Assembly (NCBI GenBank): GCA_017515985.1
Contig: JAFWDV010000009.1
Location: 110,832 to 174,831, forward strand
Reading direction: 5' to 3'
Origin: Clostridia bacterium
GTDB taxonomy: Bacteria; Bacillota; Clostridia; TANB77; CAG-508
DNA length: 64,000 nucleotides
Shown: positions 1 to 9,843 of the stretch, piece after piece
How positions within the stretch are numbered: the stretch's first letter is position 1
Layout: each line of letters opens with the position of its first letter
The notes under the pieces: model-generated
Told to the model about the DNA's origin: nothing
Database searches by the model: none
The model's input: only the letters and a program-made list of their open reading frames with translations
Position numbers and translations under genes: made by a program

Positions 1-11
1 TTCTCCATCAT
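1..11 (-). CDS. 5' tip of the next minus-strand gene (partial)
   Basis: Only the first three or four codons are in the window, with tandem ATG codons at 9-11 and 6-8. They follow an AAAGGA-type ribosome binding site (minus strand of about 16-21). The gene would continue the envelope-polymer operon to the left. The product cannot be told from so few codons. Confidence 0.4.
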
Positions 12-42
12 AACATCCTTTCGTTTATAAGCTCTTACCTAT

Positions 43-1941
43 TTATTTTGCTAATAAATTATTCAAAATCATAGAATTTGAAATAGTAAGCTCTTCATTC
101 ATGCAATCAACATAGTATTCTAATTTTTCTTTTAACTTTGCATCTATATTCTGGGTATCAACTTCTTCTCCATTACTTCTATAATGCCATTTTCCATTAT
201 AGTAATAGTTCTCAGTAACAATTATACCGTTGTTCAAACATACAAAATCTTTATCACCAAATATATTTGCACCCAAAGATACACCATCCTCAACACCACA
301 TATTTTACACAAAGTTGGCTTTATATCTAATTTACTAACTATTTTTTCTATTTCCTTATGTTCACATCCAGGTATTCGTATACCACAAAGCACATTAATA
401 TAATTAATTTCAGTATCAACATTATTATATTGATGCTCGTTTTGCTCAATAAATTCTAGCATTTCATAGTTGTGCATTTGAACACCATAATGGTCTCCAA
501 AAAGCAAAATAACAGTATTATCATATAGTCCTGTATCTTTCAATCTTTGTATGAACGTACCAAATTGTTTATCCGTATAATTCATTGATTCTAAGTAATC
601 ACCGAAGTATGTTCCTTTATATTTTCCAACATCAATATCCACATAATCATATTTATTCTCAAGTCCTGGTAAATCAAATGCCGTATGAGATGATGCCGTA
701 ACGATATTTGCAAAAAAAGGTTTTTCTGCATTATTAAGTTTATCTATAGCCTGGTTAAATAAAGATTCATCCGAAAGCCATTCATTTATATATGTACTTT
801 TTTCCTGGTCAAATTTATCTAAAAAGTCTATCTCATCTACATTCATATTTCCATATACGTTCGTTCTATTCCAAAATGAACCATAGTTTCCATGCATATA
901 AATAGTATAAAATCCGGCATTATCAAACTCACCGAAAAAATCATCATATTTATTACCACTATATTGTGCAAACGCCATTCCGTTCTCCAACGGATATAGT
1001 GATGAAAATGTAGAGTGTTCAGAATCCGCAGTTGTCGTATAACTTTGACTCATCATATTTTTTATGTAAATATTTTCTTTTAAAAATTTATTTAAATTTG
1101 GTGTAATTTCTTTTCCATTTATTTTTTTATCATATAAATAATTTTGGAATGATTCAAGCTGAAGTACTATAACGTTTTTATCCTTTGCAATATCATTGAA
1201 CCCATATACATCCTCTGCATACTTCTCGTTATATGTATTTTTAAGATTATTATACGCGTTCATAACTTCATCTTTGCTCTTATACTTTATATTCTTCCTC
1301 ATATTCACAATGCTTTTAACATCTAAATAGTGAAAAGAATACAATGTTCCAAGCTCTAGCTGCATATTCTTATTATACTTATATTCTTCCGCAGCATGAA
1401 CATAGCTTGGAATTGTAGTACCAAATACTACAATCATAATTACTACATACACCGCTGCTGTTTTCCACTTCCACTCTTTAATTTTTTCTAATTTAATAAT
1501 TTTAAAAATAAGCATTGCCAATATAATTACTATATCTATGAAATAAAGAATATGTGCAAGCTGAAGAAGTTCACCTATTGAAGCAGAAATTTGCTCTGAA
1601 TATTGCAAGTTACTTATTTGCGCAACAGAAATAAAACTTGCAGAATAATTGTAATACAAATTATCTGCAAACATTATTGAGCTAATCAATAAATCCATAA
1701 TCAACCCGCAAACAAATCTTGCTCTATTTTTTAATAAAAATAACCACGCTACCATAAGCATTGAAAAAATGAACGTTTTAGCTATTAGTTCCACGTTCAC
1801 ACTTTCAGAAATATATATAGTTAACTGATAAAAAATGATAGCCTTAAAAAATAAAACTAAACCTATAATTATTATAAAAAGCTCAGAATTAAAAATTTTA
1901 TTAATGCCTTTCTTTATTTTATCTCCTACATTATTTTTCAT
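43..1941 (-). CDS. LTA synthase family protein (phosphoglycerol transferase / sulfatase fold)
   Basis: The 632-residue protein has about five hydrophobic helices in its first 180 residues, followed by an extracellular alkaline-phosphatase/sulfatase-type domain (about 255-560). Visible family signatures are the nucleophile region SYTTTADSEHS near residue 300, HGNYGSFWNRT, and the metal-ligand motif LLFGDHYG. Enzymes of this family move glycerol-phosphate (or related groups) from phosphatidylglycerol onto a surface polymer outside the membrane. It lies 15 bp downstream of a PssE/PssD/WecA-like set, so a role in teichoic-acid-like or glycan decoration fits. The exact substrate cannot be read from the sequence. 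Length and topology are normal for LtaS-like proteins. Confidence 0.85.
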   Translation of the reverse strand: MKNNVGDKIKKGINKIFNSELFIIIIGLVLFFKAIIFYQLTIYISESVNVELIAKTFIFSMLMVAWLFLLKNRARFVCGLIMDLLISSIMFADNLYYNYSASFISVAQISNLQYSEQISASIGELLQLAHILYFIDIVIILAMLIFKIIKLEKIKEWKWKTAAVYVVIMIVVFGTTIPSYVHAAEEYKYNKNMQLELGTLYSFHYLDVKSIVNMRKNIKYKSKDEVMNAYNNLKNTYNEKYAEDVYGFNDIAKDKNVIVLQLESFQNYLYDKKINGKEITPNLNKFLKENIYIKNMMSQSYTTTADSEHSTFSSLYPLENGMAFAQYSGNKYDDFFGEFDNAGFYTIYMHGNYGSFWNRTNVYGNMNVDEIDFLDKFDQEKSTYINEWLSDESLFNQAIDKLNNAEKPFFANIVTASSHTAFDLPGLENKYDYVDIDVGKYKGTYFGDYLESMNYTDKQFGTFIQRLKDTGLYDNTVILLFGDHYGVQMHNYEMLEFIEQNEHQYNNVDTEINYINVLCGIRIPGCEHKEIEKIVSKLDIKPTLCKICGVEDGVSLGANIFGDKDFVCLNNGIIVTENYYYNGKWHYRSNGEEVDTQNIDAKLKEKLEYYVDCMNEELTISNSMILNNLLAK

Positions 1942-1955
1942 ATAAAACCCCTACA

Positions 1956-2435
1956 TTAATTATTATCAATATAATTTTCAATTATTGATATTACATTTCC
2001 CTCGCTATTCTCATATTTTTTTGGTTCAAAACTTTCCATTGAAGAAATTGTTTTTGCTAAATTCTTTATATTTAATACATATTTTACGTATCCTTCATTT
2101 TTAAACCTTCTTGCGATTTGAAGTTGATGATTATTTACATGCTCTCCATATTTTTTTAATCTTGGAACAACAATAACCTTTTTTCCTCTTTTCAAAGAAG
2201 CTACAATTGAACCAACTCCACCGTGTGTTATTACTATATCTGCTTTATCTTCCAAATCTGAAAGCTTATCTTTATCAATAAAAGAAAATATTTTCATTTT
2301 TGACGATTTAAATTTTGTAAATCCAGCCTGAACGATTACTTCATCTTTAATAATCCCCTTATCAATATTTTCTTCCATAGCTTGAAGTAATCTATTAAAA
2401 TTATTATTTTGCGTTCCTAACAATACTAAAATCAT
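1956..2435 (-). CDS. PssE/Alg13-like glycosyltransferase subunit (GT28 C-terminal fold)
   Basis: This 159-residue soluble protein has the glycosyltransferase family 28 C-terminal fold. It begins MILVLLGTQ and carries the sugar-nucleotide pocket motif ITHGGVGSI, with a conserved basic run after it (KKVIVVPRLKKYGEHVNNHQ). Alg13/PssE proteins supply the catalytic half and bind the donor, while the partner Alg14/PssD anchors the complex to the membrane. The PssD-like gene is directly upstream with a 19-bp gap, which matches this two-subunit arrangement. I chose the ATG at 2435 because GGAG sits 7 bp upstream; the longer reading begins at a TTG inside that site. Sugar specificity is unknown. Confidence 0.8.
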   Translation of the reverse strand: MILVLLGTQNNNFNRLLQAMEENIDKGIIKDEVIVQAGFTKFKSSKMKIFSFIDKDKLSDLEDKADIVITHGGVGSIVASLKRGKKVIVVPRLKKYGEHVNNHQLQIARRFKNEGYVKYVLNIKNLAKTISSMESFEPKKYENSEGNVISIIENYIDNN

Positions 2436-2454
2436 TTTTTTCTCCAATCAAATA

Positions 2455-2928
2455 TTATTGATAAATTGATCCTCCATAAACAGCCTTTGGATATAAATTC
2501 ACCATTTCTTTCCACTGTACAATAAACAAATTTGCAATAGGATATATCATCCTACCTGAAAGTGTTTTGGACCTGGAATTTGCAAATGTTTCAATAAATA
2601 TTATTTTACATCCAAATAACTTACCTAGATAACACATAGGAACAGCTGTATGCGTTCCAGTTGTTACAATATACCTCGGTCTAATTCTAAAAAATAAATA
2701 AATAGTTTTTAGACACAAATAGAAATATTTAAATATATACGAAAAAATTTTACTTCTTGTTCCATATGGCAAAAAGAATAATTTATCGCCATATTCTGCC
2801 TTATATCCAATATTTGTTTCATCTTTTTCCGTAATTATGTATGAATCATATTTTTTAAATAATGTTTTTAACTGTAGTAATTCGCTAAAATGACCACCCG
2901 TACTCGACATAAATAAAACTTTCTTCAT
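2455..2928 (-). CDS. PssD/Alg14-like membrane-anchoring glycosyltransferase subunit
   Basis: The 157-residue protein opens with MKKVLFMSSTGGHFSELLQL, the nucleotide-binding start typical of Alg14/PssD/CpsF proteins. It contains a hydrophobic segment around residues 65-85 (IFKYFYLCLKTIYLFFRI) and the conserved VTTGTHTAVPMCYLGKLFG stretch. It should recruit the adjacent PssE-like subunit to the membrane, so that together they add the second sugar of a lipid-linked polymer. The ATG follows AAAGGATAGTGTA, an acceptable ribosome binding site. Downstream of it lies the PssE-like gene, and upstream (17 bp) the WecA-like initiator, an order consistent with sequential assembly steps. Confidence 0.8.
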   Translation of the reverse strand: MKKVLFMSSTGGHFSELLQLKTLFKKYDSYIITEKDETNIGYKAEYGDKLFFLPYGTRSKIFSYIFKYFYLCLKTIYLFFRIRPRYIVTTGTHTAVPMCYLGKLFGCKIIFIETFANSRSKTLSGRMIYPIANLFIVQWKEMVNLYPKAVYGGSIYQ

Positions 2929-2945
2929 TACACTATCCTTTCAAA

Positions 2946-4013
2946 TTACTGCTTATTCTTTTTTAATATATCATTATAACCGATAGCAAAAATTGCGATA
3001 ATAAGAAGTAAGAATGAAATTGCTTTCCAAATACCACTTTCAAGCAATATTATAGCAAACATCCCCAAAGTTGTAGCTATACCATATAATATCAAAACAG
3101 CTTCTTTTTGCGTGTAACCAAGCTGTACCAGTTTATGGTGTAGATGTCCATTATCTGGTTCAAATATTGCTTTTATAGATTTTCCCTTAATAACTCTTCT
3201 AAATATTGCAAATATAGTATCAAATATCGGCAAGGCAAGAACTATTAATGGAGCAATTATAACAAGTACTGTGTATGTTTTTGCTACACCTAATATCGAT
3301 ATTATTGCAATTGAAAAACCTAAGAAATTTGATCCACAATCTCCCATATAAGTCTTAGCTGGATTTAAATTAAATGGTAAAAATCCAACAATGCCACCTG
3401 CTAAAGCTGTAATAAGTATAATAGATATAATTGGTGATGAATTTATTGCAAATATTATAAGCAACGATATACATGCGATAAGTGTTATTCCTGATGACAA
3501 TCCATCTAGTCCATCGGTTAAATTAATTGCATTTGTTATTCCAACAATCCAAAGCCATGTTATAATGTATTCCATTATTCCACTAAGTTCAATTAACTTA
3601 TCAAAAACTGGAATATTAAAATCTCCAATTGTTATACCAAATAACATTACAACAATTGCAGCTATAGTTTGACCAAATAGTTTTACAAACGGCTTTAATC
3701 CTTTACAATCATCAATATATCCAACGATTGATATTATTATTAAACCAGCAAATAAGCCTATGAGTTTCCATCTATACTCATCTACAAGCACCTTATTTTC
3801 TAATTCCATTGATATAATTAGATATATAATTGATACAAAGAAGCCAGCTATGATACCTAGTCCACCTAATCTTGGCATTTCTACTTTGTTTACTCTTCTA
3901 GCCTCAGGCTTGTCTATCGCATTAACTTTTTTTGCCAATCTCATTGAATATGGCACAATTACGTATGAAGTTATGAGAGCCAATACAAAAGCTATTGCTA
4001 TATCTCCCCACAT
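2946..4013 (-). CDS. MraY/WecA/TagO-family undecaprenyl-phosphate sugar-1-phosphate transferase
   Basis: This 355-residue polytopic protein has about ten to eleven membrane segments. Family signatures include DKPEARRVNKVEMPRLGG near residue 36, ITNAINLTDGLDGLSSG with the catalytic aspartates, YMGDCGSNFLGF, and the cytoplasmic histidine loop EPDNGHLHHKL. That HLHHKL loop and the lack of a pentapeptide-type pattern point to the WecA/TagO (GlcNAc-1-P) branch rather than MraY. It would start a lipid-linked surface polymer at the inner face of the membrane, followed by the PssD/PssE pair downstream. A good AAAGGAG site precedes the ATG. Sugar identity is inferred from family only. Confidence 0.85.
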   Translation of the reverse strand: MWGDIAIAFVLALITSYVIVPYSMRLAKKVNAIDKPEARRVNKVEMPRLGGLGIIAGFFVSIIYLIISMELENKVLVDEYRWKLIGLFAGLIIISIVGYIDDCKGLKPFVKLFGQTIAAIVVMLFGITIGDFNIPVFDKLIELSGIMEYIITWLWIVGITNAINLTDGLDGLSSGITLIACISLLIIFAINSSPIISIILITALAGGIVGFLPFNLNPAKTYMGDCGSNFLGFSIAIISILGVAKTYTVLVIIAPLIVLALPIFDTIFAIFRRVIKGKSIKAIFEPDNGHLHHKLVQLGYTQKEAVLILYGIATTLGMFAIILLESGIWKAISFLLLIIAIFAIGYNDILKKNKQ

Positions 4014-4029
4014 ATCCTATTCTCCTTTT

Positions 4030-4719
4030 TTACTTCAATATTTCTATATTATCGTATCCTATGAATAATCCAGATTCTATTACTCCAGGGATTAATTTAA
4101 TATTTTTTTCTAAATCTTTATCTATATTCGTAAATTTTGCATCCAATATAACATTATTGTTTTCTGTCATCACAGGACCATCTTTTCCTTTACCTGTTCT
4201 TAGGACGCATTCATTTGCACCAAGTTGTTCAAGCTCTTGAACAACATATTTTATTGCATCAGGGAAACATTCAATTGGAATTTTAAACTTTTGGCCTAAT
4301 CTTTTTACATGCTTTGAATTATCTGCTAATATATATACCTTTTTCGAATTAACTATATTTAATTTTTCCTTAAACATAGCTGCACCTCTGCCCTTTATAA
4401 GCCAATTTTGGTCATTGTATTCATCTGTTCCATCAAAACTCCAATCCGGTTTAAACTCCATTATAGATGCTGTAGGAATTCCAAGACTTTCACACAATAA
4501 CTTTATTTCGTATGAAGTTGGAATAGCAATCACATTTAATTTATCAGCTTTTATTCTTTTTGCTATTTCTTTAACTGCTAAAAAAGAAGTTGATCCAGAG
4601 CCAAATCCTATAACATCTCCATCTTTTACTTTCCCTGCAACTTTCTTTGCAAGAGCTACCTTTTCCGTTTCATTTGTTATTTCAGAATTCCATTCAATGT
4701 TAAAATTGTTCCATTTCAT
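4030..4719 (-). CDS. rpiA: ribose-5-phosphate isomerase A
   Basis: This is a 229-residue enzyme interconverting ribose-5-phosphate and ribulose-5-phosphate in the non-oxidative pentose phosphate pathway. Diagnostic motifs are GFGSGSTSF (phosphate loop), FDGTDEYN with the catalytic acid, and KGRGAAMFKEK. Length is normal for RpiA. An in-frame ATG exists 27 bp upstream at 4746, but the AGGAGG motif sits just before the ATG at 4719 (spacing about 6 bp), so I place the start there. The gene follows an unknown anchored protein by 16 bp and probably shares its transcript. Confidence 0.92.
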   Translation of the reverse strand: MKWNNFNIEWNSEITNETEKVALAKKVAGKVKDGDVIGFGSGSTSFLAVKEIAKRIKADKLNVIAIPTSYEIKLLCESLGIPTASIMEFKPDWSFDGTDEYNDQNWLIKGRGAAMFKEKLNIVNSKKVYILADNSKHVKRLGQKFKIPIECFPDAIKYVVQELEQLGANECVLRTGKGKDGPVMTENNNVILDAKFTNIDKDLEKNIKLIPGVIESGLFIGYDNIEILK

Positions 4720-4735
4720 ACGTATTCCTCCTATT

Positions 4736-6109
4736 TTATTGTTCATTTGATTCAGAGCTACTATCTAAGTCTTCTCCTGTATTATTTGCTCCTTCTATAA
4801 TTTGCTTTTTTTGATTATATATTTCCGGTATAGTTTTTACAATCGCATTATATAAATATTTTAATTTATCATTTTCTAATTCATTTAAAATAACCTTTGT
4901 TGAATTTTCAAAATCTGTATCCTTTTCAACATTGTCCATTATTTTTGTTCGTGAATTATATTCAATATTTTTATTGCCGTATAGGGCAACACTACATTTG
5001 GTTGATAATGTGTTCTTATCTGAAAACTCATTTTTTACTTTAAAATCTTTAACTTTTTCAAATATACCTGTAAGCTTTCTAATAAATTCATTATTACCTA
5101 TTAAATCAATATTTTTATCATTTAAGCGCTCTTGTTTTATACTAACTGAATTATCATTTCTATCATATATAATTTTTATCAATCTACTATCCTGAATTTT
5201 TATATTAGTTTGTATCAATTCTCCATTTTCTGTATAAACAATTATATCCATATATGGTTTATCCGTTGTATTTGCCTGCTCTATATCTTTTGCTATGTCA
5301 CTGAAATACTTTGATAAAAACTCTACATCTGTATATTTTGAAGGCATATTAAGTATCTTCATTTTTGATGATATAATATTTAATGTTCTACTATCTTTCG
5401 ATAAATTATCTATTATTTCTTTAAGGACATCTTTTGCTTCGTTTTCTGTAAGAGAAACTTTGTAGCCCTTAGCCATATGTATATGGTCATTAATCTTTAC
5501 GCTTGATTCTTCTGTTGAATAATTAGAATCCCCTGTTTTGTTATATATAATTCCCATATATGTTTCAGTTAAATATTTTACATCGCTTGGTAATAAATAT
5601 AATAAATCCATATAGTTAGTCATACTAATGCTCTCAGGCAACGTTGTTTTATCTTCAATTCCTATTTCATCTGCCAAAGCTGCTATATTATTATTTTTAA
5701 CACATATATATCCATTGGCAAGTTCGTCCATTTTTATTCCAACAAGATTACTTTTCTTAACCAAATTGAAATCTATAATATCATCATTATTGAACTGAAA
5801 ATCTACATATGTATTTATATCATTAGAATTCTGAGCACTTGTATTTGCTGTAATCGTATAAATTGAATCACCCGTATCTATAGTTATGCTACTATCAACA
5901 ACATATGGACTTTGGCTTTTTTTATTTTTAATAGCCTGTACATTTTCGTCGTTGAAAATATTTGTTATTTCACTATTTTTCGAAATATATTTGTTGAATT
6001 TCTGCTTTTCATTCTTAAGCAAATCTGTTTTATTATTAATAACAATCAGTGCTCCTACTACTATAATACAAACTATAATGAAAACCATTATTATTCTTTT
6101 TGCTTTCAT
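4736..6109 (-). CDS. uncharacterised membrane-anchored exported protein
   Basis: I do not recognise the family. The 457-residue protein has one N-terminal hydrophobic segment (residues about 7-25, MVFIIVCIIVVGALIVI) without a lipobox cysteine, so it is probably anchored with the bulk outside. The rest is rich in Asn, Asp, Lys and Ile, with alternating strand-like stretches reminiscent of extracellular beta domains. The C-terminus is acidic and serine-rich (GEDLDSSSESNEQ). It lies between rlmB (15-bp gap) and rpiA, with an AGGAGG site before its ATG, so it is a real translated gene. No catalytic motif stood out. Confidence 0.7.
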   Translation of the reverse strand: MKAKRIIMVFIIVCIIVVGALIVINNKTDLLKNEKQKFNKYISKNSEITNIFNDENVQAIKNKKSQSPYVVDSSITIDTGDSIYTITANTSAQNSNDINTYVDFQFNNDDIIDFNLVKKSNLVGIKMDELANGYICVKNNNIAALADEIGIEDKTTLPESISMTNYMDLLYLLPSDVKYLTETYMGIIYNKTGDSNYSTEESSVKINDHIHMAKGYKVSLTENEAKDVLKEIIDNLSKDSRTLNIISSKMKILNMPSKYTDVEFLSKYFSDIAKDIEQANTTDKPYMDIIVYTENGELIQTNIKIQDSRLIKIIYDRNDNSVSIKQERLNDKNIDLIGNNEFIRKLTGIFEKVKDFKVKNEFSDKNTLSTKCSVALYGNKNIEYNSRTKIMDNVEKDTDFENSTKVILNELENDKLKYLYNAIVKTIPEIYNQKKQIIEGANNTGEDLDSSSESNEQ

Positions 6110-6124
6110 TTTAACCTCCTAAAA

Positions 6125-6895
6125 TTATTTTATCTTTTGTTTAACTGCTTCGTACATAACTATTCCAGCAGATACCGAAGCATTAAGTGATGTTACTTTT
6201 CCTTTCATTGGAATTTTTACTAAGAAATCGCAATTTTCTTTTACCAATCTACTCATTCCAAAACCTTCGCTACCAATAACTATAGCTATAGGCATCTTAT
6301 AGTCTTGTTCATAATAAAAGCTTTTGGCATCCATATCTGTTCCACATATCCACACATCATTTTCTTTTAGGTATCTAATTGTTTCATTAATATTATTTAC
6401 TCTAGCAATATTCATGTGTTCAACAGCGCCTGCTGATACTTTGTTTACTGTACTATTAACACTTGCAGCCCTTCTTTTAGGTATTATAACTCCATGAACA
6501 CCTGCTGTTTCAGCAGTTCTTATAATAGCTCCTAGATTATGAGGATCTTCGATACCATCAAGAATAATTATGAAAGGATCTTCATTCTTTTCCTTTGCAT
6601 AACAAAGAATATCTTCAACTTCACAATATCCAAAAGGTGGAACAATTGCAATAACACCTTGATGATTTCCAGTTTGAGATATCTGATTCATTTTATTTTT
6701 TTCCATCTCGCTAATTATAACTTTTCTTTCTTTAGCAAGAGCAATTATTTTATTAATTGAACCATGTTTCTCGCCTTTTGCAATAAAAATTTTATTTATA
6801 TCTTTACCTGATTCCAATAATTGGGTAACAGAATTTCTTCCTTCTACTTGGTCAGATTCTTTAACGTTATCTTCAAATTTTTGATTATTACTCAT
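6125..6895 (-). CDS. rlmB: 23S rRNA 2'-O-ribose methyltransferase, TrmH/RlmB family
   Basis: The 256-residue protein has an N-terminal SpoU substrate-binding domain beginning EGRNSVTQLLESG, followed by the knotted SPOUT methyltransferase domain. The three SPOUT motifs are visible: DPHNLGAIIRTAETAGVHG, IVIGSEGFGMSRLV, and IPMKGKVTSLNASVSAG near the C-terminus. RlmB methylates the 2'-O of G2251 in the peptidyl-transferase region of 23S rRNA. In Firmicutes the ortholog (YacO) often lies with cysS/mrnC, which is not the case here, so the exact target base is inferred. It is downstream of lepA by 22 bp. Confidence 0.9.
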   Translation of the reverse strand: MSNNQKFEDNVKESDQVEGRNSVTQLLESGKDINKIFIAKGEKHGSINKIIALAKERKVIISEMEKNKMNQISQTGNHQGVIAIVPPFGYCEVEDILCYAKEKNEDPFIIILDGIEDPHNLGAIIRTAETAGVHGVIIPKRRAASVNSTVNKVSAGAVEHMNIARVNNINETIRYLKENDVWICGTDMDAKSFYYEQDYKMPIAIVIGSEGFGMSRLVKENCDFLVKIPMKGKVTSLNASVSAGIVMYEAVKQKIK

Positions 6896-6917
6896 ATATT
6901 AAATAAATAACCCCTTT

Positions 6918-8732
6918 CTATTCTTCGTCATCTAACTTTAGAACCGATAAAAATGCTTCTTGTGGAATCTCTACATTTCCTATTTCTCGCATTTTTTTCT
7001 TTCCTCTCTTCTGTTTCTCCAATAACTTTTTCTTTCTAGTTATATCTCCACCGTAGCACTTTGCAAGAACATCTTTCCTCATAGCAGAAATTGTTTCCCT
7101 TGCAATTATCTTGCCACCAATAACTGCTTGTAATGGTATTGTGAATAAGTGTCTTGGTATAACTGTCTTTAATTTTTCAACCATTTTCTTGCCCTTATCA
7201 TATGCCATATCTTTATGAACTATAAATGATAGTGCATCAACATTTTCACCATTAACCCATATATCAAGTTTCACAAGTTCAGATCTTCTATAATCTTTAA
7301 TTTCATAATCAAAAGATGCATACCCCTTAGTTTTCGATTTTAAATTATTAAAGAAATCATATATTATTTCATTTAATGGTAATTCATATATTAGCGTAAC
7401 TCTAGAAGCATCTAGATATTTCATATCAATAAAAATACCTCTTCTATTTTGGCATATTTCCATTATATTTCCTACATAATCTTTTGGTGTTAAGATTTCC
7501 GCAGTAACAAATGGCTCCTCGATATACGAAATCTCGCTTGGTGCTGGCAATTCGGAAGGATTATATAAATCCACTACTTCGCCATTATTTTTATGAACTT
7601 TATAAATAACCGATGGTGATGTTGTTATTAAGCTTAAATCAAACTCTCTATCAAGACGTTCCTCAATTATTTCTAAATGTAGTAATCCTAGAAATCCACA
7701 TCTAAAACCAAATCCTAATGCTGCAGATGTCTCTTGTTCAAACTCTAAGGCAGCATCATTTAATTTTAGTTTTTCTAAAGCAACTTTTAAATTTTCGTAA
7801 TCGCTTCCATCCATTGGATATAAACCACAATAAACCATTGGATTTACTTTCTTATAACCAGGAAGTGGCTCTGATGCTGGATTTTCTTTATGCGTTATAG
7901 TGTCACCAACTCTAATATCTGATAAATTCTTTATACTAGCAGCAATATAACCAACATCTCCAGCCTCTAGTTTATCGCAAGGCATATAAGTTCCTGGCTC
8001 AAAATATCCAACTTCAGTTACGGTAAATACTTTCTTAGCTGCCATAAGCTCTATTTCATCGCCAACCTTAACAGTGCCATCTTTAACCCTTACATAAGCT
8101 ATAGCTCCTTTATAATCATTATACAAAGAATCAAATATTAGGCATTTTAAGTTTGAATCTTTGTCCCCTTTAGGTGCAGGTATATCAGTAACAATTCGCT
8201 CTAAAACTTCTTCCACATTCAATCCAGACTTTGCAGAAATACATGGTGCATCTTGAGCTGGAATGCCTATTATATCCTCAATTTCATCCTTTACTTCCTG
8301 TGGTCTTGCATTTGGTAAATCTATTTTATTTATTACTGGAAGAATTTCAAGATTATTATCCATCGCCAAATATACATTTGCCAATGTTTGTGCCTCTACA
8401 CCTTGACTGCTATCTACAACAAGTATAGCACCATCGCAAGCAGCTAAGCTTCTAGATACTTCATAGTTAAAGTCTACATGTCCCGGCGTATCTATTAAAT
8501 TAAATTCATACTCTTGCCCATCCTTAGCTTTATATAGCATTCTAACAGCTTGCGACTTTATTGTTATTCCACGCTCTTTTTCAATGTCCATATTATCTAA
8601 GACCTGACTTTCCATCTCTCTTTTTGAAAGAACTCCAGTCATTTCAATTAATCTATCTGCAAGCGTTGATTTTCCATGATCTATATGCGCTATTATGCTA
8701 AAATTACGAATGTGCTCTTTTCTATCGTCCAC
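6918..8732 (-). CDS. lepA: elongation factor 4 (LepA) translational GTPase
   Basis: This 604-residue full-length LepA contains all GTPase signatures: [14 protein letters not shown] (G1), GITIKSQ (G2), DTPGHVDF (G3), NKIDLPNA (G4) and SAKSG (G5). The EF-G-like domains II, III and V follow, and then the LepA-specific C-terminal domain ([25 protein letters not shown]). LepA acts on ribosomes during initiation or back-translocation. The start is GTG at 8732; the ribosome binding site is not strong (an AAGGATGAG run lies a little far upstream). It is divergent from the pseudouridine synthase gene across a 150-bp gap and probably leads an operon with rlmB. Confidence 0.96.
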   Translation of the reverse strand: MDDRKEHIRNFSIIAHIDHGKSTLADRLIEMTGVLSKREMESQVLDNMDIEKERGITIKSQAVRMLYKAKDGQEYEFNLIDTPGHVDFNYEVSRSLAACDGAILVVDSSQGVEAQTLANVYLAMDNNLEILPVINKIDLPNARPQEVKDEIEDIIGIPAQDAPCISAKSGLNVEEVLERIVTDIPAPKGDKDSNLKCLIFDSLYNDYKGAIAYVRVKDGTVKVGDEIELMAAKKVFTVTEVGYFEPGTYMPCDKLEAGDVGYIAASIKNLSDIRVGDTITHKENPASEPLPGYKKVNPMVYCGLYPMDGSDYENLKVALEKLKLNDAALEFEQETSAALGFGFRCGFLGLLHLEIIEERLDREFDLSLITTSPSVIYKVHKNNGEVVDLYNPSELPAPSEISYIEEPFVTAEILTPKDYVGNIMEICQNRRGIFIDMKYLDASRVTLIYELPLNEIIYDFFNNLKSKTKGYASFDYEIKDYRRSELVKLDIWVNGENVDALSFIVHKDMAYDKGKKMVEKLKTVIPRHLFTIPLQAVIGGKIIARETISAMRKDVLAKCYGGDITRKKKLLEKQKRGKKKMREIGNVEIPQEAFLSVLKLDDEE

Positions 8733-8848
8733 GATTATATCTTCTCATCCTTTCATGATTTTTCATAATATTTTATCCATTATATAATAACATAATTTTG
8801 TCTATTATATCAATAAAATCCGATAATTTCCATACTATTGCATATATA

Positions 8849-8876
8849 TTGAAAAAAATTATTTTTCCTGTATAAT
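8849..8876 (+). promoter_or_regulatory. sigma-A-type promoter for the RluA-type gene
   Basis: TTGAAA at 8849-8854 and TATAAT at 8871-8876 are separated by 16 bp. The A of the downstream ATG is at 8883, seven bases after the -10 box. That is where transcription would be expected to begin. Confidence 0.7.
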
Positions 8877-8882
8877 ATAGTC

Positions 8883-9752
8883 ATGAAAATTTTAATAGTA
8901 CCAGAAAAATTTAATAATAAAAAATTAACTGAATATCTTCAATATCAATTTAAAAACCTTTCATTTTCAACTATCTGTAAAACACTTAGAAAAAAAGATA
9001 TTAGAATAAACGAAAAACGAATATCAGAAAATTGTTTGCTAAAGACGGGAGATGAAGTAAAAGTATATATTGCAGACAATATACTAAACCCACAGATAGA
9101 AATTACAGTTGTATACGAAGATGAAAATATTTTAGTTGTAGATAAACCTGTAGGCATCGAAGTTACGGGAGAATCCTCTCTAACCACTTATATAAAAGAA
9201 AAATTTGGATCTAATATAGAGCCTTGCCATAGGTTAGATAGGAATACATCAGGTTTGCTTTTATTTGCAAAAAATGAGGAAAGCCTTGAAATAATGAATG
9301 CATTATTTAAAAATCATCAAATCGAAAAGCACTATGTAGCTTTGGTTTATGGCATTCCAAAAAGTAATCAAAAGAAACTTGAAGCATATCTGTTTAAAGA
9401 TTCAAAAAAATCTCAGGTTTATATTTCAGATAAAAAATTGCCAAACTATACAAAGATTATAACAAACTATACAGTTTTAAAAACGAATACCGTTAAGAAT
9501 ATTAGCCTTCTAGACGTGAATATAGAAACCGGAAAAACACATCAAATTAGGGCTCATCTTGCTCACGAGGGCTTGCCAATAATTGGCGATGGGAAATATG
9601 GAATAAATAAAATTAATGCTGATTTCAAACAAAAAACACAACTACTTGCTTCATATAGCTTAACCTTCTTTATTTCTGAAAATAATAAATTACATTACTT
9701 AAACAATAAAACTATTTCAAAGAGCAGCATACCATTTATCAATTTAATATGA
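8883..9752 (+). CDS. RluA-family pseudouridine synthase
   Basis: The 289-residue protein has an S4-like RNA-binding domain (about residues 12-70) and a pseudouridine synthase catalytic domain with the signature PCHRLDRNTSGLLLFAKN, whose Asp is the nucleophile. Later motifs GKTHQIRAHLAHEG and IIGDGKYG also match RluA/C/D enzymes. It isomerises uridines in rRNA or tRNA; the target cannot be assigned by sequence alone. There is no Shine-Dalgarno sequence ahead of the ATG and the promoter is immediately upstream, so the message may be leaderless. It is followed by ytxC on the same strand. Confidence 0.9.
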   Translation: MKILIVPEKFNNKKLTEYLQYQFKNLSFSTICKTLRKKDIRINEKRISENCLLKTGDEVKVYIADNILNPQIEITVVYEDENILVVDKPVGIEVTGESSLTTYIKEKFGSNIEPCHRLDRNTSGLLLFAKNEESLEIMNALFKNHQIEKHYVALVYGIPKSNQKKLEAYLFKDSKKSQVYISDKKLPNYTKIITNYTVLKTNTVKNISLLDVNIETGKTHQIRAHLAHEGLPIIGDGKYGINKINADFKQKTQLLASYSLTFFISENNKLHYLNNKTISKSSIPFINLI

Positions 9753-9843
9753 TACAAGTTTCAAAAAACTTCTTTCTGAATAAAATATGTATATCTATCA
9801 TTTTTTTGTGAATACTATGATTATTCAAGAAAGGAGCTTTTTT

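Noticed and set aside
4415..4750. Plus-strand frame opposite rpiA
   Set aside because: It lies entirely in the shadow of rpiA with no ribosome site.
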